From assembly GCF_003626645.1 (NCBI RefSeq), contig NZ_RBAM01000010.1, positions 62,001 to 126,000 on the forward strand: DNA of 64,000 nucleotides. The letters run 5' to 3'. This document shows positions 40,289-49,937 of the stretch, one piece after another. The DNA is from Streptomyces klenkii. GTDB taxonomy: Bacteria > Actinomycetota > Actinomycetes > Streptomycetales > Streptomycetaceae. Made by a program: the position numbers and the translations under genes. A model generated the notes under the pieces. It ran no database searches and was not told where the DNA came from. It worked only from the letters and a program-made list of their open reading frames with translations. Positions within the stretch are counted from its first letter, which is position 1, and each line of letters begins with the position of its first letter.

Positions 40289-41446
40289 CTACCCAGCCGA
40301 TGCCGGCACCGCTCGCTGCCCCGGTCCCGCGTACGAAGCAAGGGGTCGGATCAGCGTGTTGTGGGCGAGTTGTTCGGTGATGTGGGCCGTCCAGCCGGTG
40401 ACGCGGCTCATCACGAAGAGCGGTGTGAAGGCAGGGGTGTCGAACCCCATCAGGTGGTAGGCCAGCCCGGCCGGGTAGTCCAGGTTCGGGTGGATGTTCT
40501 TGCGCGTGAGCACGGCCCGGCGCAGGGCCGCGTGCAGGGTGGCCAGGCGGGTCGCCTCGGGGTCGGCGGCGCGGGCGACGAGGCGGTCCAGGGCGTCCTG
40601 CATGATCGGTACGCGGGAGTCGCCGTGCTTGTAGACGCGGTGGCCGAAGCCCATGATCTTGCGCTGGCCGGCCAGGGCCCGGTCCAGCCACTCCTCGGCG
40701 CGCCGCGGGTCGCCGATCTCCTCCAGCATGTGCATCACCGCTTCGTTGGCGCCGCCGTGCAGCGGGCCCTTGAGGGCGCCGATCGCCGCGGTGACCGCGC
40801 TGTAGAGGTCGGAGAGCGTGGAGGTGACGACCCGGGCCGTGAACGTAGAGGCGTTGAAGCTGTGCTCGGCGTACAGCACGAGGGAGATCTCGAAGCAGCG
40901 GACCACGTCCGGGTCGGGCACGGCGCCGAAGCACATGTGGAAGAAGTTCTCGGCGTAGCCGAGCCCGGGGTCCGGGGGGATCGGGGCCAGGCCCCGGCGG
41001 CGGCGCTGGTCGGCGGCGACCACGGTGGGCAGCTTGGCCAGCAGGGTGAGGGACTTGGCCCGGTTGGCGGCGGGACTGCCGTCGTCCTCGGCCGGGTCCT
41101 CGGCGCCGAAGAAGCTGACGGCGGTGCGCAGCACGTCCATCGGGTGACAGGTCTCGGGCAGCCGGGCCAGCAGCTCGGAGGTGGTGCGGCCCAGGGGGCG
41201 CAGGGCGCGCTCGCGGGCCTGGAATTCGCCGAGCTGTACGGGGTCGGGGAGTTCGCCGTGCCAGAGCAGGTAGGCGACCTTTTCGAAGGAGCGGTGGGCC
41301 GCCAGGTCCTGGACGGGGTAGCCGCGGTAGGTGAGGAAGTTGGTCTCCTGGATGACGGTGGAGATCTCGGTGGTGTCGACGACGACACCGGCGAGGCCTC
41401 GGTGGATCGCGGGCGTGGTGGTGGACATGGTGGTGGACGTGGACAT
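40289..41446 (-). CDS. prpC: 2-methylcitrate synthase (citrate synthase family)
   Basis: A 385-residue citrate-synthase fold enzyme, condensing propionyl-CoA with oxaloacetate. Catalytic segments are AEHSFNASTFTARVV, GPLHGGANEAVMHML (His), MGFGHRVYKHGDSRVPIM (His) and the C-terminal FVMSRVTGWTAHITEQ. Its place after methylcitrate dehydratase and methylisocitrate lyase genes decides for the 2-methylcitrate rather than TCA role. A short Ser/Thr tail precedes the core. Confidence 0.92.
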   Translation of the reverse strand: MSTSTTMSTTTPAIHRGLAGVVVDTTEISTVIQETNFLTYRGYPVQDLAAHRSFEKVAYLLWHGELPDPVQLGEFQARERALRPLGRTTSELLARLPETCHPMDVLRTAVSFFGAEDPAEDDGSPAANRAKSLTLLAKLPTVVAADQRRRRGLAPIPPDPGLGYAENFFHMCFGAVPDPDVVRCFEISLVLYAEHSFNASTFTARVVTSTLSDLYSAVTAAIGALKGPLHGGANEAVMHMLEEIGDPRRAEEWLDRALAGQRKIMGFGHRVYKHGDSRVPIMQDALDRLVARAADPEATRLATLHAALRRAVLTRKNIHPNLDYPAGLAYHLMGFDTPAFTPLFVMSRVTGWTAHITEQLAHNTLIRPLASYAGPGQRAVPASAG

Positions 41447-41467
41447 GGCGTGCCTGCCTTCGGTGTG

Positions 41468-42433
41468 TCAGGTGCCGGGCGGGAGCGTGAAGTCGAAGAC
41501 GGCCGAGTCGAAGGCCGCGTAGTCCTCGTAGCCGAGGAGTTCGTAGAGGCGGGAGCGGGTCTGCATGCGGGGCAGCAGGGACTCCTGGGTGCCCTCGGCG
41601 GCGAGCGTGCGCAGGCCGTCCTCGACGGCGCCCATGGCCAGGCGCAGCAGGGTGACGGGGTAGAGGGCGATGTCGTAGCCGAGGTTCTCCAGCGTCCGCG
41701 CGTCCAGGAGGCGGCCCTTGCCGAACTCGGTCATGTTGGCCAGCAGGGGGACGGCAACCGCCTTGCGGAAGGCCTCGAACTCCCGCTCGTCGGCGAGCGC
41801 TTCGGGGAAGATCGCGTCGGCTCCGGCGTCCACGTAGGCCTTGGCACGGTCGCTCGCCGCGTCCAGTCCCTCGACGGCCCGGGCGTCGGTGCGGGCCATG
41901 AGGAGGAAGCCGGGGTCGCGGCGGGCGTCGACCGCGGCCCGGACGCGACGGGTCATCTCCTCGCGCGGGACGACCGTCTTGCCGTCGAGGTGGCCGCAGC
42001 GCTTGGGGTTGACCTGGTCTTCCAGGTGCAGCCCGGCCAGGCCCGCGTCCTCCATCAGCTGGACGGTGCGGGCCGCGTTCATCGGCTCCCCGAAGCCGGT
42101 GTCGGCGTCGATGAGGACGGGCAGGTCGGTGACCCTGGTGGTCTGCTGGGCCCGGGCGGCGACCTCGGTGGACGTGGTCAGGCCGATGTCGGGCAGGCCC
42201 AGGTCGGCGGCGAGGACGGCGCCGGAGAGGTAGGCGGCCTCGAAGCCGGTGTCCTGGATGAGGCGGGCGGAGAGCGGGTTGAGGGCGCCGGGCATGACCA
42301 GCAGCCGGCCGGTGGCGAGCCGTTCCCGCAGGGTGCGGCGGCGTTCGGCGGGAGTGGTGCGGGTGTGCAGCATGCGGGGGTGCGGCGTGCGGGGGTGCTG
42401 CATACGGGTGTCCGGCGTGTGGGAGTGCTGCAT
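41468..42433 (-). CDS. prpB: Methylisocitrate lyase
   Basis: A 321-residue member of the PEP mutase/isocitrate lyase superfamily, splitting 2-methylisocitrate into pyruvate and succinate. Visible are YLSGAVLAADLGLPDIGL, LIDADTGFGEP (metal site), HLEDQVNPKRCGHLDGK (the Cys loop KRCGH), MARTDA and ANMTEFGK. Start ATG 42433 overlaps the prpD stop (TGATG). The first ~28 residues come from an imperfect 30-bp repeat with ATG codons at 42433, 42403 and 42373, so shorter starts are possible. Confidence 0.93.
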   Translation of the reverse strand: MQHSHTPDTRMQHPRTPHPRMLHTRTTPAERRRTLRERLATGRLLVMPGALNPLSARLIQDTGFEAAYLSGAVLAADLGLPDIGLTTSTEVAARAQQTTRVTDLPVLIDADTGFGEPMNAARTVQLMEDAGLAGLHLEDQVNPKRCGHLDGKTVVPREEMTRRVRAAVDARRDPGFLLMARTDARAVEGLDAASDRAKAYVDAGADAIFPEALADEREFEAFRKAVAVPLLANMTEFGKGRLLDARTLENLGYDIALYPVTLLRLAMGAVEDGLRTLAAEGTQESLLPRMQTRSRLYELLGYEDYAAFDSAVFDFTLPPGT

Positions 42434-43956
42434 CAGAACAGGCCCTTCGGCAGCTTCGCGTCGTACGTGGCGACGGCCTCCGTATCGACAGCCGGGAACA
42501 GCCCGTCCAGCTCGGGGGCGGTCAGCTCGGCGAGCCGTTCGGCCGCGCCCAGGAAACGGTCCTGGCCGGCGGAAGTGACGATGCCTTCCGCCAGCGTGCG
42601 GAACTTCGCCGCGTAGGCGGGGCGGTCGAAGGGCCGGGCGCCGGCCGGGTGGGCGTCGGCGACGGCCAGTTCGTCCTCGAACACCGAACCGTCGTCCAGG
42701 GTGATGACCGCGCGTCCCCCGAAGGCCCGGCGGCCGGGGTCCGGGTCGTGGTAGCGGCGGGTCCACTCCGGGTCCTCGACGGTGGTGATCTTCCGCCACA
42801 GCTCGACGGTCCCGGGCCGCCGGGCGCGCTCGGGCGCGTAGGAGCGCTCGTGGTGCCAGGTGCCGTCCTGGAGCGCGACGGCGAAGATGTACGGCACCGA
42901 GTGGTCGAGGGTCTCGCGGCTCGCGGCGGGGTCGTACTTCTGCGGGTCGTTCGCGCCCGAGCCGATCACGTGATGGGTGTGGTGGGAGGTGTGCAGGACC
43001 ACCGAGCGCACCCGGTCCAGCGGTCCGGTCTTCTCGCGCAGCCGCCGCGCCAGGTCGATGACCGCCTGCGCCTGGTACTCGGCGGAGTACTCCTTGGTGT
43101 ACGTGTCGAGGATCGCGCGCCGCGGCTCGCCGGGCCCGGGCAGCACAACGGTGTAGTCAGCGTCCGGGCCGTCGAGCATCCGGGCGAGGAAGCCGTCCTC
43201 GCCCTCGTAGACCGGGGACGGGGAGGTCTCGCCGCGCATCGCCCTGTCGACGGCCTCGACGGCCGCCTTGCCGGCGAAAGCGGGCGCGTACGCCTTCCAG
43301 CTGGATATCTCGCCCTTGCGGGACTGCCGCGTCGCCGTGGTGGTGTGCACGGCCTGCTGCACCGCCTGGTAGACCGTCTGAGTCGGCAGCCGCAGCAGGG
43401 CGCCGAGGCCGCAGGCGGTGGCGGCGCTGAGGTGGGCCACGTGGTCGATGCGGTGCTCGTGCAGGCAGATGCCCTTGACCAGGGCGACGTGGATCTCGTA
43501 CGCGGCGACGATGCCGCGCAGCAGGTCGGCGCCGGTGCGTCCGGTGTGCTGGGCGACGGCGAGCAGGGGCGGGATGTTGTCGCCGGGGTGGGAGTAGTCG
43601 GCGGCGAGGTAGGTGTCGTGGAAGTCGAGTTCGCGTACGGCGGTGCCGTTGGCCCATGCGGCCCACTCCGGGGAGACCCGGGCTCCGGTGCCGAAGACTG
43701 ACGCTCCGGACACCGGCGTTCCGGGCGCGGTCGTACGGTGGGCACCGGCCTGGGCGCGGGCCACCGCGACCGGGCGACGCAGCAGGGAGGCGACGGCGAC
43801 CGACGCGTTGTCTATGACCCGGTTGACGGCCATGGTGACGCTGCCGGCGTCCAGTTCCTCGGTGGCGGTAGCCACGGCGGCGAGCTTCCAGGCGAGCTGG
43901 TCCTCGCGGGGAAGCCGGTCGGCGCTGGGGTGGACACGGACGTGGTGCTCGATCAC
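42433..43956 (-). CDS. prpD: 2-methylcitrate dehydratase
   Basis: A 507-residue MmgE/PrpD family protein that dehydrates 2-methylcitrate in propionate catabolism. Characteristic segments are WANGTAVRELDFHDTYLAADYSHPGDNIPPLLA, GICLHEHRIDHVAHLSAATACG and SRKGEISSWKAYAPAFAGKAAVEAV. GTG 43956 is preceded by GAGGAG. It is the first gene of the prpDBC operon, divergent from prpR. Confidence 0.93.
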   Translation of the reverse strand: MIEHHVRVHPSADRLPREDQLAWKLAAVATATEELDAGSVTMAVNRVIDNASVAVASLLRRPVAVARAQAGAHRTTAPGTPVSGASVFGTGARVSPEWAAWANGTAVRELDFHDTYLAADYSHPGDNIPPLLAVAQHTGRTGADLLRGIVAAYEIHVALVKGICLHEHRIDHVAHLSAATACGLGALLRLPTQTVYQAVQQAVHTTTATRQSRKGEISSWKAYAPAFAGKAAVEAVDRAMRGETSPSPVYEGEDGFLARMLDGPDADYTVVLPGPGEPRRAILDTYTKEYSAEYQAQAVIDLARRLREKTGPLDRVRSVVLHTSHHTHHVIGSGANDPQKYDPAASRETLDHSVPYIFAVALQDGTWHHERSYAPERARRPGTVELWRKITTVEDPEWTRRYHDPDPGRRAFGGRAVITLDDGSVFEDELAVADAHPAGARPFDRPAYAAKFRTLAEGIVTSAGQDRFLGAAERLAELTAPELDGLFPAVDTEAVATYDAKLPKGLF

Positions 43957-44114
43957 GGGACTCCTCGTGGGCGTCGGCGGTCCGGCGAAGGCTCCGGTAC
44001 GGGTACGGGTACGGGCTCCGGAAAAGGCGCCGGTAAGGGCTTGTGTGATCGAGACTGCCCGGCGGACGCACGCCGGACCAGGGCTCCAACGTGCGGAATC
44101 CGTACATCCCTGCG

Positions 44115-44161
44115 TTGCGAATCTGCGGATCTTGCGAATGATGCGGATGCTATGTTCGCAA
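44115..44161. promoter_or_regulatory. Candidate PrpR operator: TTGCGAA direct repeats plus inverted copy
   Basis: TTGCGAAT occurs at 44115-44122 and 44132-44139, and the inverted form TTCGCAA at 44155-44161, in the 279-base divergent gap between prpD and prpR. These resemble the TTTGCAAA-type sites used by RamB/PrpR short-chain-acyl-CoA regulators. A GGTACG hexamer repeat lies in the same gap near 43993-44016 without obvious role. Confidence 0.6.
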
Positions 44162-44235
44162 GCGCTGTTGCGTTCGCGACCATCAGGCAAACAGGTGCGC
44201 GGACCGGACGAGGTCGGACGAGAGAGGTGCGCGCG

Positions 44236-45687
44236 ATGAGCCGGCGACCGGCCGACCGCAAGGTCTACGCCCACGCCAAGCTGCGCCGGCTGCGGCGCGA
44301 GCACGGCATGAACCAGGTCGACATGGCCCGCGCCCTCGGCCTTTCGACCAGCTACGCCAACCAGCTCGAACAGAGCCGGCGCCCGCTGACGGCTCCCGTG
44401 CTGCTGCGGATCGCCGAGGTCTTCGGCGTCGACGCCGAGTTCTTCTCCGAGGCCGAGGAGGACCGGCTCGCCGCGGACCTGCGGGCCGCGCTTGCCGACG
44501 AGGCGTGCGGCGTGGCGCTGCCCGCTCCCGAGGAGGTCGCGGAGGCCGCCCGCGACCACCCGGAGGTGGCCCGCGCCCTGGTCGCCCTGCACCGCCGCTA
44601 CCGCGACGCCGCCGAACAGGCCGCCGTCCTCGCCGCACCGGGCTCCGGGAGCACCCCAGGGGCTCTGCTGCCCCTGGGCGAACCGCACGATGAGGTACGG
44701 GACTTCTTCTACGCCCACCACAACCACTTCGAGCCCCTGGACACCGAGGCCGAGCGCATCGCGGCAGCCCTGGACCTGCGGCCGGGCCGGGCCGCCGACC
44801 CGCTCACCGCACGGCTCGCCGAGCGGCACGGGGTCCGGGTCGTGCAGGCCGCTCCCGGCCGCTCCGCCGACGCGCGGCGCTACGACCCGGACACCGGGCT
44901 GCTGTTCCTCTCCCCCTGGCTCAACGACGGCCGGCGCGCCTTCCAGCTCGCCACCCAGCTGGCTCTGCTGGAGCACGGCCCGCTGCTGGACCAGCTCGCC
45001 GCCGGCACCACGGAGCTGACCTCACCGGAGTCGGCGGCGCTGGCCCGTATCGGCCTGGCGAACTATTTCGCGGGCGCCCTGCTCATGCCGTACACCGCCT
45101 TCCACTCCACCGCCGAGGAAGTGCGCTACGACATCGAGCTGCTGTCCGCGCGCTTCGGCGTCGGCTTCGAGACGGCCTGCCACCGCCTGAGCACGCTGCA
45201 ACGCACGGGGCGGCGGGGCGTGCCGTTCTCCTTCCTGCGGGTCGACCGCGCCGGCAACATCTCCAAACGGCAGTCCGCGACCGACTTCCACTTCTCCCGG
45301 CTGGGCGGCACCTGCCCGCTGTGGACGGTGTACGAGGCCTTCTCCGCGCCGGGGCGGATACTCACCCAGGTGGCCGAGATGCCGGACGGCAAACGGTACT
45401 TCTGGATCGCCCGCACGATCACCCGGGGCGGTTTCGGGCACCACGCCCCGCGGGCCGAGTTCGCCGTCGCGCTCGGCTGCGAGCTGCGGCACGCGCACCG
45501 GCTCGTCTACGCCGAGGGGATCGCCCTGGACGACCCCCGGGCCGCGACGCCCATCGGCCTGGGCTGCCGGATCTGCGAGCGCCGCGACTGCGCGCAACGG
45601 GCCCGCCCACCGGCCGGCGGACGGCTGGCCATCGACGCCGACCGGCGCACGTACGTGCCGTACCCGGTCGAGTCCCGCCCCCGGTGA
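44236..45687 (+). CDS. prpR: XRE-family acyl-CoA-responsive regulator PrpR/RamB-like
   Basis: A 483-residue regulator. Residues 10-70 are an XRE helix-turn-helix (LRREHGMNQVDMARALGLSTSYANQLEQSRRPL in outline). An IrrE/ImmA-like middle and a C-terminal domain with a CxxC-type zinc/iron-sulphur cluster region (GLGCRICERRDCAQRARPP) follow, as in PrpR and RamB, which sense propionyl- or acetyl-CoA. Divergent from prpDBC, it should activate that operon on propionate. ATG 44236. Confidence 0.9.
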   Translation: MSRRPADRKVYAHAKLRRLRREHGMNQVDMARALGLSTSYANQLEQSRRPLTAPVLLRIAEVFGVDAEFFSEAEEDRLAADLRAALADEACGVALPAPEEVAEAARDHPEVARALVALHRRYRDAAEQAAVLAAPGSGSTPGALLPLGEPHDEVRDFFYAHHNHFEPLDTEAERIAAALDLRPGRAADPLTARLAERHGVRVVQAAPGRSADARRYDPDTGLLFLSPWLNDGRRAFQLATQLALLEHGPLLDQLAAGTTELTSPESAALARIGLANYFAGALLMPYTAFHSTAEEVRYDIELLSARFGVGFETACHRLSTLQRTGRRGVPFSFLRVDRAGNISKRQSATDFHFSRLGGTCPLWTVYEAFSAPGRILTQVAEMPDGKRYFWIARTITRGGFGHHAPRAEFAVALGCELRHAHRLVYAEGIALDDPRAATPIGLGCRICERRDCAQRARPPAGGRLAIDADRRTYVPYPVESRPR

Positions 45688-45985
45688 CGCGACCGCGGCC
45701 CGCCCGACCGTCCGAGCCCACTGCTCCGGCGGCCGCACCCCCGTACCCCCGAACCGCCCCGCGTGCTCGGCCCGTACGTACGGCGAGGCCAGGTCCACGC
45801 TCTGCGGGTGACCGACGGCGCACGCCCTCATGGCCGGTCGGTACGGGTGGCGAGATCGCTTCCTTGTCGAGGCCGGTGGCGCCTGCCTAGCGTTGATCTC
45901 ACATCGGCAGAAAGTCACGCGCGCAATAAACACCCCTCCTCCTGGCGGATTCCCGCACTCCCACAAGGAAGCAAGGAGACAGCGC
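45688..45985. other. 298-bp non-coding gap before the alkylsulfatase gene
   Basis: No protein-like frame is visible on either strand. The last ~100 bases are less GC-rich and include TTGATC (about 45893) and AATAAAC, a possible promoter for the sulfatase gene, whose ribosome site AAGGAG lies at 45973-45978. Nothing else stands out. Confidence 0.5.
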
Positions 45986-48051
45986 ATGGCCGGCACCACC
46001 GGGCCCATCGAGCCTTCGGCGTTCATCCAGGACCGCAACCGGCAGATCAATTCCATACCGCCGTCCGACGACTTCACCGACGCCAACCGCGGCCTGCTGG
46101 CCCCGCCGCCGAGCGACCTGCCGTTCATCCCGGCCAAGAACGGCCGGGAAGTGGCCTGGAGCTTCGCGGGCTACGACTTCCTGCGGGACGGCGAGCCGGA
46201 GACCAACCCCGACCCGGTGAACCCGAGCCTGTGGCGCCAGGGACAGTTGACGGCCGTTGCCGGCCTGTTCCAGGTCATGGCCGCCGGCAACCGCGCCATC
46301 TACCAGGTGCGCGGCTACGACCTGTCGAACATGACCATCGTGACCGGCGATACCGGCCTGATCGTCATCGACCCGCTCGCCTCCTACGAGACGGCGCAGT
46401 ACGCCCTCAAGCTCTACCGGGACACCACCGAGGACCAGCGGCCCATCAGCGCGGTCATCTACACCCACAGCCACGTCGACCACTTCGGCGGCTCCCGCGG
46501 CCTGTTCGCGGAGAAGAACGACGACGTGCCGGCGGAGCTGGCGGTCTACGCCCCGATCGGGTTCCTGGAGCACGCGATCAGCGAGAACGTCCTCGCGGGT
46601 CCGGCCATGGCGCGCCGGGCGGAGTACATGTACGCCGCGAAACTGGACAAGAGCCCGATGGGGCAGGTCGGTGCGGGCCTGGGGCTGACGATCTCCACCG
46701 GTGAGGTGACGCTGATCCCGCCGCGCCACTACGTCGGCGGCCCCGCCATCCAGCCCACCCAGCAGAAGGACTGGTCCTCGCAGTACGTCATCCCGTGGCG
46801 GCCGGGTCTCTACGCCCGCACCATCGACGGCGTGCCCGTCGTCTTCCAGCTGACGCCCGGCACCGAGGCGCCGGCGGAGATGAACTTCTACTTCCCCGAG
46901 CTGAAGACCCTGTGCATGGCGGAGAACGCCACCCACACCATGCACAACCTGCTCAGCCTGCGCGGTGCCCAGGTGCGTGACCCGCACGCGTGGTCGAAGT
47001 ACCTCACCGAGGCCGTCCAGACCTTCGGCGAGTACACCGAGGCCGAGTTCGCCTCGCACCACTGGCCGCGCTGGGGCAAGGACTCCATCATCGAGTTCCT
47101 GTCGAACCAGCGGGACATGTACTCCTTCCTCAACGACCAGGCGCTGCGGCTGATCGACGCGGGTTACACGGGATCGAGATCGCCGAGAAGCTCCAGCAGC
47201 TGCCGCGCGGGCTGGCCGAGCACTGGTACGACCAGGGCTACTACGGCTCCCTCAGCCACAACCTCAAGGCCGTCTACCAGCGGTACATCGGCTGGTTCGA
47301 CGGCAACCCCGCCCACCTGTGGACGCTCCCTCCGGTCGAGGCGGGCGTGCAGTACGTGTCCGCCATCGGCGGCCCGGAAGCCGTCATCGGCAAGGCGCAG
47401 GAAGCGCTGTCGGCCGACCCGCCGCAGTACCGGTGGGCCGCCGAGCTGCTCAACCACGTCATCTTCGCCTCCGGCGACCCGGATTTCGCCGTCGCCGAGG
47501 AGACCCTGGACCAGGCCGAGCAACTCCAGGCCCAGACGTTCACCCAGCTCGGCTACGGCGCCGAGAACGGCACCTGGCGCAACTTCTACCTCACGGGTGC
47601 CCAGGAGGTCGTGAACGGCCCGCAGAGGGCCTCCGACCACGGCGCCGCCGACCTGGTGCGCAGCATGACCCTGGACCTGTTCTTCCAGGCCATGGCGAAG
47701 AGCATCGACGGGCCCAGGGCGGCGCAGGAGCAGACCACGCCCATCGTCCTGCGCTGGGTCCTCGACGAACCCCGCCAGGAGTGCACCACCACGCTGCGCA
47801 ACGGCGTCCTGATCTACGTCGAGGGCCCGGACGCACTGGCGGGCAAGCCCACCGCCACCATCACCCTCACTCGCGAGGCCCTCAACAACCTGGCCCTGGC
47901 CGGACACCGCTTCACGCAGAACTTCGACGATCAGGTCGCCGCGGGCACGATCCAGGTCGACGACGAGGCGGCCGCGGACACCGTCTTCAGCTACCTCGTG
48001 TTCCCCGACCCCCGCTTCCCCATCGTCACCCCGCGCAAGACCGTGAAGTAG
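45986..48051 (+). pseudogene. Linear alkylsulfatase (SdsA/YjcS-like) with a one-base frameshift
   Basis: A metallo-beta-lactamase-fold alkylsulfatase that cleaves SDS-like esters. The first part (45986 to about 47170) has the zinc motif THSHVDHFGG, the ENATHTMHNLL segment and the start of the dimerisation domain. After DAGYTG the frame breaks: the expected GIEIAEKLQQLPRGLAEHWY appears in another frame and runs to 48051 with the SCP2-like C-terminal domain. One G appears to be missing from ACGGG(G)ATCGAG at 47169-47172. Joined, it gives about 688 residues, normal for the family. It is either a recent pseudogene or a sequencing error. ATG 45986 after AAGGAG. Confidence 0.85.
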
Positions 48052-48194
48052 ATCCGGAGACGCACTACGAGACCCTGTGCGCAGCCCTGGGGAAGATCGT
48101 CACCCAGGGTTCCGGTGGCCGTGGCCCTAACGCGGCGCGGGTAATGCCGCGGGCCACGGCGACCTGGCGATGACAGCCCGGGCCTTGCCAACGA

Positions 48195-48216
48195 GTTACA
48201 CCCGATGCACCTGCGC
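48195..48216 (+). promoter_or_regulatory. Possible PHO box upstream of phoD
   Basis: GTTACACCCGA followed by TGCACCTGCGC is an 11-base direct-repeat pair resembling Streptomyces PHO boxes (GTTCACC units), about 90 bases before phoD. The second unit matches poorly, so PhoP control is suggested mainly by the gene's identity. Confidence 0.3.
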
Positions 48217-48302
48217 GCCCCTCTTGTGAGGGAGACGGCGCTTTCTCCTGGGTATCCCCTCTTCAGTAGTGACCGCCGATCCTGGAGGGGGACGTCCACG
48301 TC

Positions 48303-49937
48303 ATGACGGGACTTCAGGGCCATGACCGGCCCGGCGCCGCACCGATCTCGTACCTCAGACGCAGGTTCCTCACGCTGACGGCCGCCGCGACCGTGCTGGC
48401 CTTCTCCTCCACGCCCGGCCGTGCAAGAGCCGAGGAGCTCGGCGACGGTGTCCTCCGCGACGATCCCTTCACCCTCGGCGTCGCCTCGGGCGACCCCCTC
48501 CCGGACGCCGTGGTGCTGTGGACGCGGCTGGCCCCGCGCCCGTGGGAGCCGGGCAGCGGCCTGCCGCCCTCGGGCGTGATCCCCGTGAGCTGGGAAGTCG
48601 CCGAGGACGAACGGTTCTCGCGCGTCGTACGCCGGGGCCGGGCCGCCGCCCACGCCGACTCCGGGTACAGCGTCCACGCCGACGCCCGGGGGCTCAAAGC
48701 AGGGCGCACGTACTGGTACCGCTTCCGGGCCGGGTCCTGGATGAGCCCCGCCGGCCGGACCCGTACCGCACCGGCCGCCGGAAGCTCTCCCGGGCGGCTG
48801 CGCCTGGGCGTGGCCTCGTGCCAGCAGTACGACGACGGCTACTACACCGCGCTGTCGCACCTGGCCCGCGAGGACCTCGACGTGGTCTTCTTCCTGGGCG
48901 ACTACATCTACGAGAACGCCATCGACGCCAAGGCCGGGGACCGGCAGCTCCCGGAGGGCAGCCGGCTCCCGGACGGCTTCGCGCACGAGACCGTCACGCT
49001 GGCGGACTACCGCCTGCGCTACGCCCTGGGCAAGTCCGACCCCGACCTCCAGGCCGCCCACGCCGCCCACCCCTGGTGCGTCACCTGGGACGACCACGAG
49101 GTGGAGAACAACTACGCGGCGGACGTGTCGCAGGACAACGACCCGACCGATGCGTTCCTGCTGCGCCGGGCCGCGGCCTACCGTGCGTACTGGGAGAACA
49201 TGCCCCTGCGCCTCCCCCGCCCCTCGGGGCCGGACATGCGGCTCTTCCGCCGCCTCCGCTACGGGAGGCTCGCCCAGTTCGACATCCTGGACACGCGGCA
49301 GTACCGCTCGGACCAGGCCTACGGCGACGGCTGGAAGCAGCCCGGCCCCGAATCCGAAGACCCCTCCCGCACCCTCCTCGGCGGCACACAGGAACGGTGG
49401 CTTTCGAACGGGTTCCGCGGCTCCTCGGCCACCTGGAACGTCCTTCCGCAGCAGGTCGCCTTCTGCCGGCGCAGGCTGAGCGCCCAGAACTCCCCCTTGT
49501 CCATGGACGCCTGGGACGGATACCCGGCGGCCCGCAAGCGGCTCCTCGACGCCGCGAGCGGCGCGCGAATCACCAATCTCATGGTGCTCTCCGGTGACTC
49601 CCACATCCACCTCGCCATGGACATCAAGGAGGACTTCGACAACCCCTCCTCCCGTACGCGCGGCGTCGAGATCCTCGGCACGTCCGTCTCCAGCGGGGGC
49701 GACGGGGTCGAGAAGCCCGAGGACTGGGAGAGCCTCCTCGCCGTCAACCCGCACATGGCGTACTACGCCAAGCGCCGCGGCTACGTCGTCGTCACCCTCA
49801 CCCCGTCGGAGGCCCGCGCCGACTACCGCACGCTCCCCTACGTCACCCGCCCGGGCGCTCCCGTCTCCACAGCTGCCAGCCTGATCTGCCGGGCGGGCCG
49901 TCCCGGATTCGAACGGCCCTCGCTGTCAGCTACTTGA
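48303..49937 (+). CDS. phoD: Secreted alkaline phosphatase / phosphodiesterase PhoD
   Basis: A 544-residue exported phosphatase. A TAT-type signal (YLRRRFLTLTAAATVLAFSS) precedes the PhoD N-domain (DPFTLGVASGDPLPDAVVLWTRLAP) and the metallophosphoesterase core with VASCQQY, FLGDYIYE, TWDDHEVENNY and LSGDSHIH, supplying the calcium/iron ligands. It releases phosphate from mono- and diesters outside the cell under phosphate limitation. Its 3' end overlaps the convergent phospholipase gene by 8 bases. Confidence 0.93.
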   Translation: MTGLQGHDRPGAAPISYLRRRFLTLTAAATVLAFSSTPGRARAEELGDGVLRDDPFTLGVASGDPLPDAVVLWTRLAPRPWEPGSGLPPSGVIPVSWEVAEDERFSRVVRRGRAAAHADSGYSVHADARGLKAGRTYWYRFRAGSWMSPAGRTRTAPAAGSSPGRLRLGVASCQQYDDGYYTALSHLAREDLDVVFFLGDYIYENAIDAKAGDRQLPEGSRLPDGFAHETVTLADYRLRYALGKSDPDLQAAHAAHPWCVTWDDHEVENNYAADVSQDNDPTDAFLLRRAAAYRAYWENMPLRLPRPSGPDMRLFRRLRYGRLAQFDILDTRQYRSDQAYGDGWKQPGPESEDPSRTLLGGTQERWLSNGFRGSSATWNVLPQQVAFCRRRLSAQNSPLSMDAWDGYPAARKRLLDAASGARITNLMVLSGDSHIHLAMDIKEDFDNPSSRTRGVEILGTSVSSGGDGVEKPEDWESLLAVNPHMAYYAKRRGYVVVTLTPSEARADYRTLPYVTRPGAPVSTAASLICRAGRPGFERPSLSAT

